Assembly (NCBI GenBank): GCA_023231065.1
Contig: JALNWE010000108.1
Coordinates: 1-7,456 of the forward strand
Reading direction: 5' to 3'
Origin: Bacteroidales bacterium
GTDB taxonomy: Bacteria > Bacteroidota > Bacteroidia > Bacteroidales > FEN-979
Length of the DNA: 7,456 nucleotides
Under the pieces are notes generated by a model, which saw only the letters and a program-made list of their open reading frames with translations, did not search any database and was not told the origin of the DNA. Within the stretch, counting starts at the first letter, position 1; each line of letters opens with the position of its first letter. Shown here one piece after another: positions 5,700 through 7,456 of the stretch. The translations under genes were made by a program, and so were the position numbers.

Positions 5700-6416
5700 T
5701 TATAATAAAGAAATTATTAAAGCAACGCCCAATCCGACACAGACAGTAAGGAACTTCTGCAGGTTGTAATGGTGGTTCTCTTCTGTTTCAAACAAGATAG
5801 AGGTTGATACATGCAGGAAAATCCCAATGACCATAGCCAGGATATAGTTGAAATATATATCGATTGATCCAGCTATCGAACCATCCAGAATTGTACTGAA
5901 AAGTGAACCCAGCGGGGTCATTAAAGCAAAGATCGTAAGGTACAGAAAAGCTTTACTTTTAGAGCATCCATAATGGAGAAAAAGGCTCATCAGGGTAAGC
6001 GAAATCGGAATGTTGTGCACCACGATCCCAATGACCAGTGTGTGCTGGAGTTTGGGATCAAATCCCTGAACGATGGGCATCCCTTCCAAAAAAGAATGTA
6101 TGCAAAGTCCGATCAGCAAAAGAAAAGGTGAAACCCGTTCTCCTTCCGAATGAGCATGCTTATGCCCATGTTCAGCCCCTTCGGTGATCAACTCCAGTAC
6201 CAGCTGTAACAGGAAGCCTAATATGACAAACAGACCGGTAAAACGCGTAGCATTTCCGAAAACCTCGGGAACCAGCTTTAAAAAGGTAATTCCGATCAGG
6301 AAAGCGCCACTGAAAGCAAGAAGGAACCGTAACACCCTTTGGTCGCCTGTCTTTACCAAAAAGATCAAAGACCCACTCGCTAAAACGGTAAGAATTAAAA
6401 CAACATAGATTATCAT
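5700..6416 (-). CDS. ZIP-family divalent metal transporter
   Basis: The 238-aa inner-membrane protein has about eight hydrophobic segments and a short His-rich cytoplasmic loop after the third (EHGHKHAH, about 82-89), the usual ZIP layout. The metal-site helices follow: TM4 with HSFLEGMPIVQG (H107, E111) and TM5 with VVHNIPISLTLMS (H134, P137). TM7 carries H202 in GIFLHVSTSILFE, a form common in Bacteroidetes members. The glutamate or second acidic/His ligand often found one turn after the TM5 histidine is replaced by I138, so the binuclear site is probably simplified. Family members import Zn2+, Fe2+, Mn2+ or Co2+; the substrate cannot be told from sequence. The gene stands alone between tRNA-Leu and a repeat-filled spacer, and no Zur or Fur-like site was identified. 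Confidence 0.9.
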   Translation of the reverse strand: MIIYVVLILTVLASGSLIFLVKTGDQRVLRFLLAFSGAFLIGITFLKLVPEVFGNATRFTGLFVILGFLLQLVLELITEGAEHGHKHAHSEGERVSPFLLLIGLCIHSFLEGMPIVQGFDPKLQHTLVIGIVVHNIPISLTLMSLFLHYGCSKSKAFLYLTIFALMTPLGSLFSTILDGSIAGSIDIYFNYILAMVIGIFLHVSTSILFETEENHHYNLQKFLTVCVGLGVALIISLL

Positions 6417-6444
6417 TGCACAATTGTATTTATCATCCGTGGCC

Positions 6445-6458
6445 GGATGCTGGATGCT
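6445..6458. repeat. Tandem heptamer GGATGCT, two copies
   Basis: Two perfect GGATGCT copies sit just left of repeat copy 3, between it and the ZIP gene start. The complementary unit AGCATCC resembles TGCATCC in the heptamer array at 6593-6627 on the other side of the element. Confidence 0.6.
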
Positions 6459-6469
6459 TAAAGTTTCAG

Positions 6470-6588
6470 CCGACTCCGAAAAATCAAATCTTTCATTTTA
6501 CCGAAGACGCAAATATATCATATTCAATTATTTAAAATTTTGCGCCTTAGCGACTTGGCGGTGAAAAGTGGTTTTCGGAGTGGGCTCA
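6470..6588 (+). repeat. Dispersed inverted-repeat element, copy 3 (full length)
   Basis: This is the reference copy, about 119 bp. Its ends carry a perfect 10-bp inverted repeat, ACTCCGAAAA (6473-6482) and TTTTCGGAGT (6572-6581). Pairing continues imperfectly inward: CTTTCATTTTACC against GGCGGTGAAAAG, and GACGCAAA against TTTGCGCC. It matches 3122-3256 in inverted orientation and the half copy at 1321-1400. It lies in the spacer between the ZIP and cyclase genes. Confidence 0.82.
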
Positions 6589-6592
6589 AGCG

Positions 6593-6627
6593 TGAAACCT
6601 GCATCCTGAAACCTGAAACCTGATAAC
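6593..6627. repeat. Tandem heptamer TGAAACC, five units (three perfect)
   Basis: The units read TGAAACC, TGCATCC, TGAAACC, TGAAACC, TGATAAC in unbroken 7-bp register. The array begins 5 bp after repeat copy 3 and lies 28 bp from the 3' end of the cyclase gene. Confidence 0.8.
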
Positions 6628-6654
6628 AGATTCCCATCCCCTATCTCTTATGTC

Positions 6655-7305
6655 TTATTTCACATCCAATATCCTGAACTCAGTATTGTTCGGGACGCCT
6701 TTGAAATTCTCAATAAACCGGTCGGAGATCCCCTGCATACATCCGGAAGTGGCAGGTAATCCCAGATCGATCAGGTCGTTTCGCACTTTGGTATAGAATT
6801 TTTCACTTAACACGATACGGTTTTCAATGCATTTGGTCATAAGACGGGCCGTCAGGTCAATATCGCTTCCATAATAATCGTCAGCGCCTTCAAAAAAAGT
6901 AATGTTGTACACCTCGGTACAATAATGAATGGCGACCTTGCAATTCAGGAAAAGATCGGAATCAGGATGGTGCCGGATCAGGAAAAGTGAAGCATAAATG
7001 TCTTCCAGCAGGGCAAAATAGGAATTGTTCGATTTCTTCTCTTTGAGCTCTTCGTCGGTAATGAACAACATCATTTCATCCCCGATCCCCTTCACGATAT
7101 TATTCTGAAAATGGTTAGCATACAAGAGGTTATTGAAAGTGTTGTTCAGTTTCCGGCCCCAATCGGTAAGACCGCCCTGATACTTGATATCGGTGGACCG
7201 GTTGATATCCATAAAGAAGCAGGTACCCGGACAGCGGGGGATGGTCCCGAGTATCCGGATCAACTCTTCCGACTTGGGATCCTTAAAGTGGATGTATTGC
7301 GCCAT
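6655..7305 (-). CDS. Divergent class III adenylate/guanylate cyclase-like protein
   Basis: The preferred start, ATG at 7305 (MAQYIHFKDP), gives 216 aa; an in-frame ATG at 7344 would add 13 residues that look unlike the family. The protein is a single soluble catalytic-type domain. FFMDINRSTD holds D33, the first metal aspartate. IVKGIGDEMMLF holds K72 and D76, matching the KxxGD hairpin with the base-recognising Lys and second metal Asp. DDYYGSDIDLTARLM matches the DxxG..VNxxAR region, with D143 and the transition-state Arg R154 kept. The usual Asn four residues before that Arg is D150. IVLSEKFY matches the conserved ILVSE strand. The Lys/Asp pair suggests ATP rather than GTP if it is active. 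No regulatory domain or membrane segment is attached. A probable STAS-protein gene ends 93 bp upstream in the same direction. Confidence 0.75.
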   Translation of the reverse strand: MAQYIHFKDPKSEELIRILGTIPRCPGTCFFMDINRSTDIKYQGGLTDWGRKLNNTFNNLLYANHFQNNIVKGIGDEMMLFITDEELKEKKSNNSYFALLEDIYASLFLIRHHPDSDLFLNCKVAIHYCTEVYNITFFEGADDYYGSDIDLTARLMTKCIENRIVLSEKFYTKVRNDLIDLGLPATSGCMQGISDRFIENFKGVPNNTEFRILDVK

Positions 7306-7398
7306 AGAATAAATAAAGAATGTGAGATGCAGATTGCAGGACAAAAGATCCGTTTTCGGGATCCCGTGTGCAGAAAGCAGGTTGCAAAATGTTCAGGA

Positions 7399-7456
7399 TC
7401 AAAATACTTTCAAAGCTTCATCCTGGTTGGTGTAAATTTCGAAAATGTTGGTAAAA
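7399..7456 (-). CDS. C-terminal end of a possible STAS-domain protein, cut by the window edge
   Basis: An open frame enters from the right edge on the minus strand and stops at TGA 7401-7399. It encodes 18 visible residues, FTNIFEIYTNQDEALKVF. The pattern of hydrophobic, FEIY, short acidic turn and EAL at the very end is how STAS domains (anti-sigma factor antagonists such as SpoIIAA) usually finish. With 18 residues the family call is tentative. It lies 93 bp upstream of the cyclase-like gene in the same direction, so the two may be co-transcribed signalling genes. Confidence 0.45.
   Translation of the reverse strand, partial: FTNIFEIYTNQDEALKVF

Noticed and set aside
6416..6428. TACAATTG upstream of the ZIP gene as a -7 box
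   Set aside because: One mismatch in the core, and it would start transcription at or inside the start codon; no -33 element seen.

Overview
The window looks like a chromosomal piece of a Bacteroidota (Bacteroidetes) bacterium. The evidence is a type IX secretion (T9SS) type A C-terminal tail on one protein, two promoter candidates with the Bacteroidetes TAnnTTTG -7 box (one with a TTTG box exactly 19 bp upstream), a lack of clear Shine-Dalgarno sequences, and intergenic spacers full of 7-8 bp tandem repeats. No phage, plasmid, transposase or CRISPR signature was seen.

Left part (1-1281), minus strand. An ArsR/SmtB-type repressor gene is followed by two small thioredoxin-fold genes, one cytoplasmic (77 aa) and one with a signal peptide (143 aa). 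This is the regulatory and redox part of an arsenic-type (metalloid or metal) response operon, but no transporter or arsenate reductase follows. Past the third gene lies the start of a four-helix-bundle (23S rRNA intervening-sequence family) gene that runs off the left edge. A palindrome between the -7 box and the arsR start is a good candidate for the repressor's own operator. Copies of an octamer repeat (GCACATCA type) sit at the 3' ends of arsR and of the 143-aa gene, in opposite orientation.

Middle (1282-5429), plus strand. A secreted beta-helix-like surface protein with a T9SS tail is followed by an orphan membrane histidine kinase with two PAS domains. The spacers before each gene hold copies of one dispersed repeat of about 120-135 bp with imperfect terminal inverted repeats. 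A third copy lies at 6470-6588.

Right part (5496-7456). A bidirectional-looking terminator separates the kinase from a minus-strand tRNA-Leu(GAG) that has its own promoter. Next come a ZIP-family metal transporter, the third repeat copy framed by heptamer repeats, and a small divergent class III nucleotide cyclase-like protein. At the right edge is the last part of a gene whose C-terminus looks like a STAS-domain protein.

The genes do not form one pathway. Metal or metalloid handling (ArsR plus thioredoxins, ZIP) and signalling (histidine kinase, cyclase, STAS) are the two themes. The least explained structure is the dispersed inverted-repeat element and its associated short tandem repeats, one copy of which appears to supply the start codon of the T9SS protein gene.
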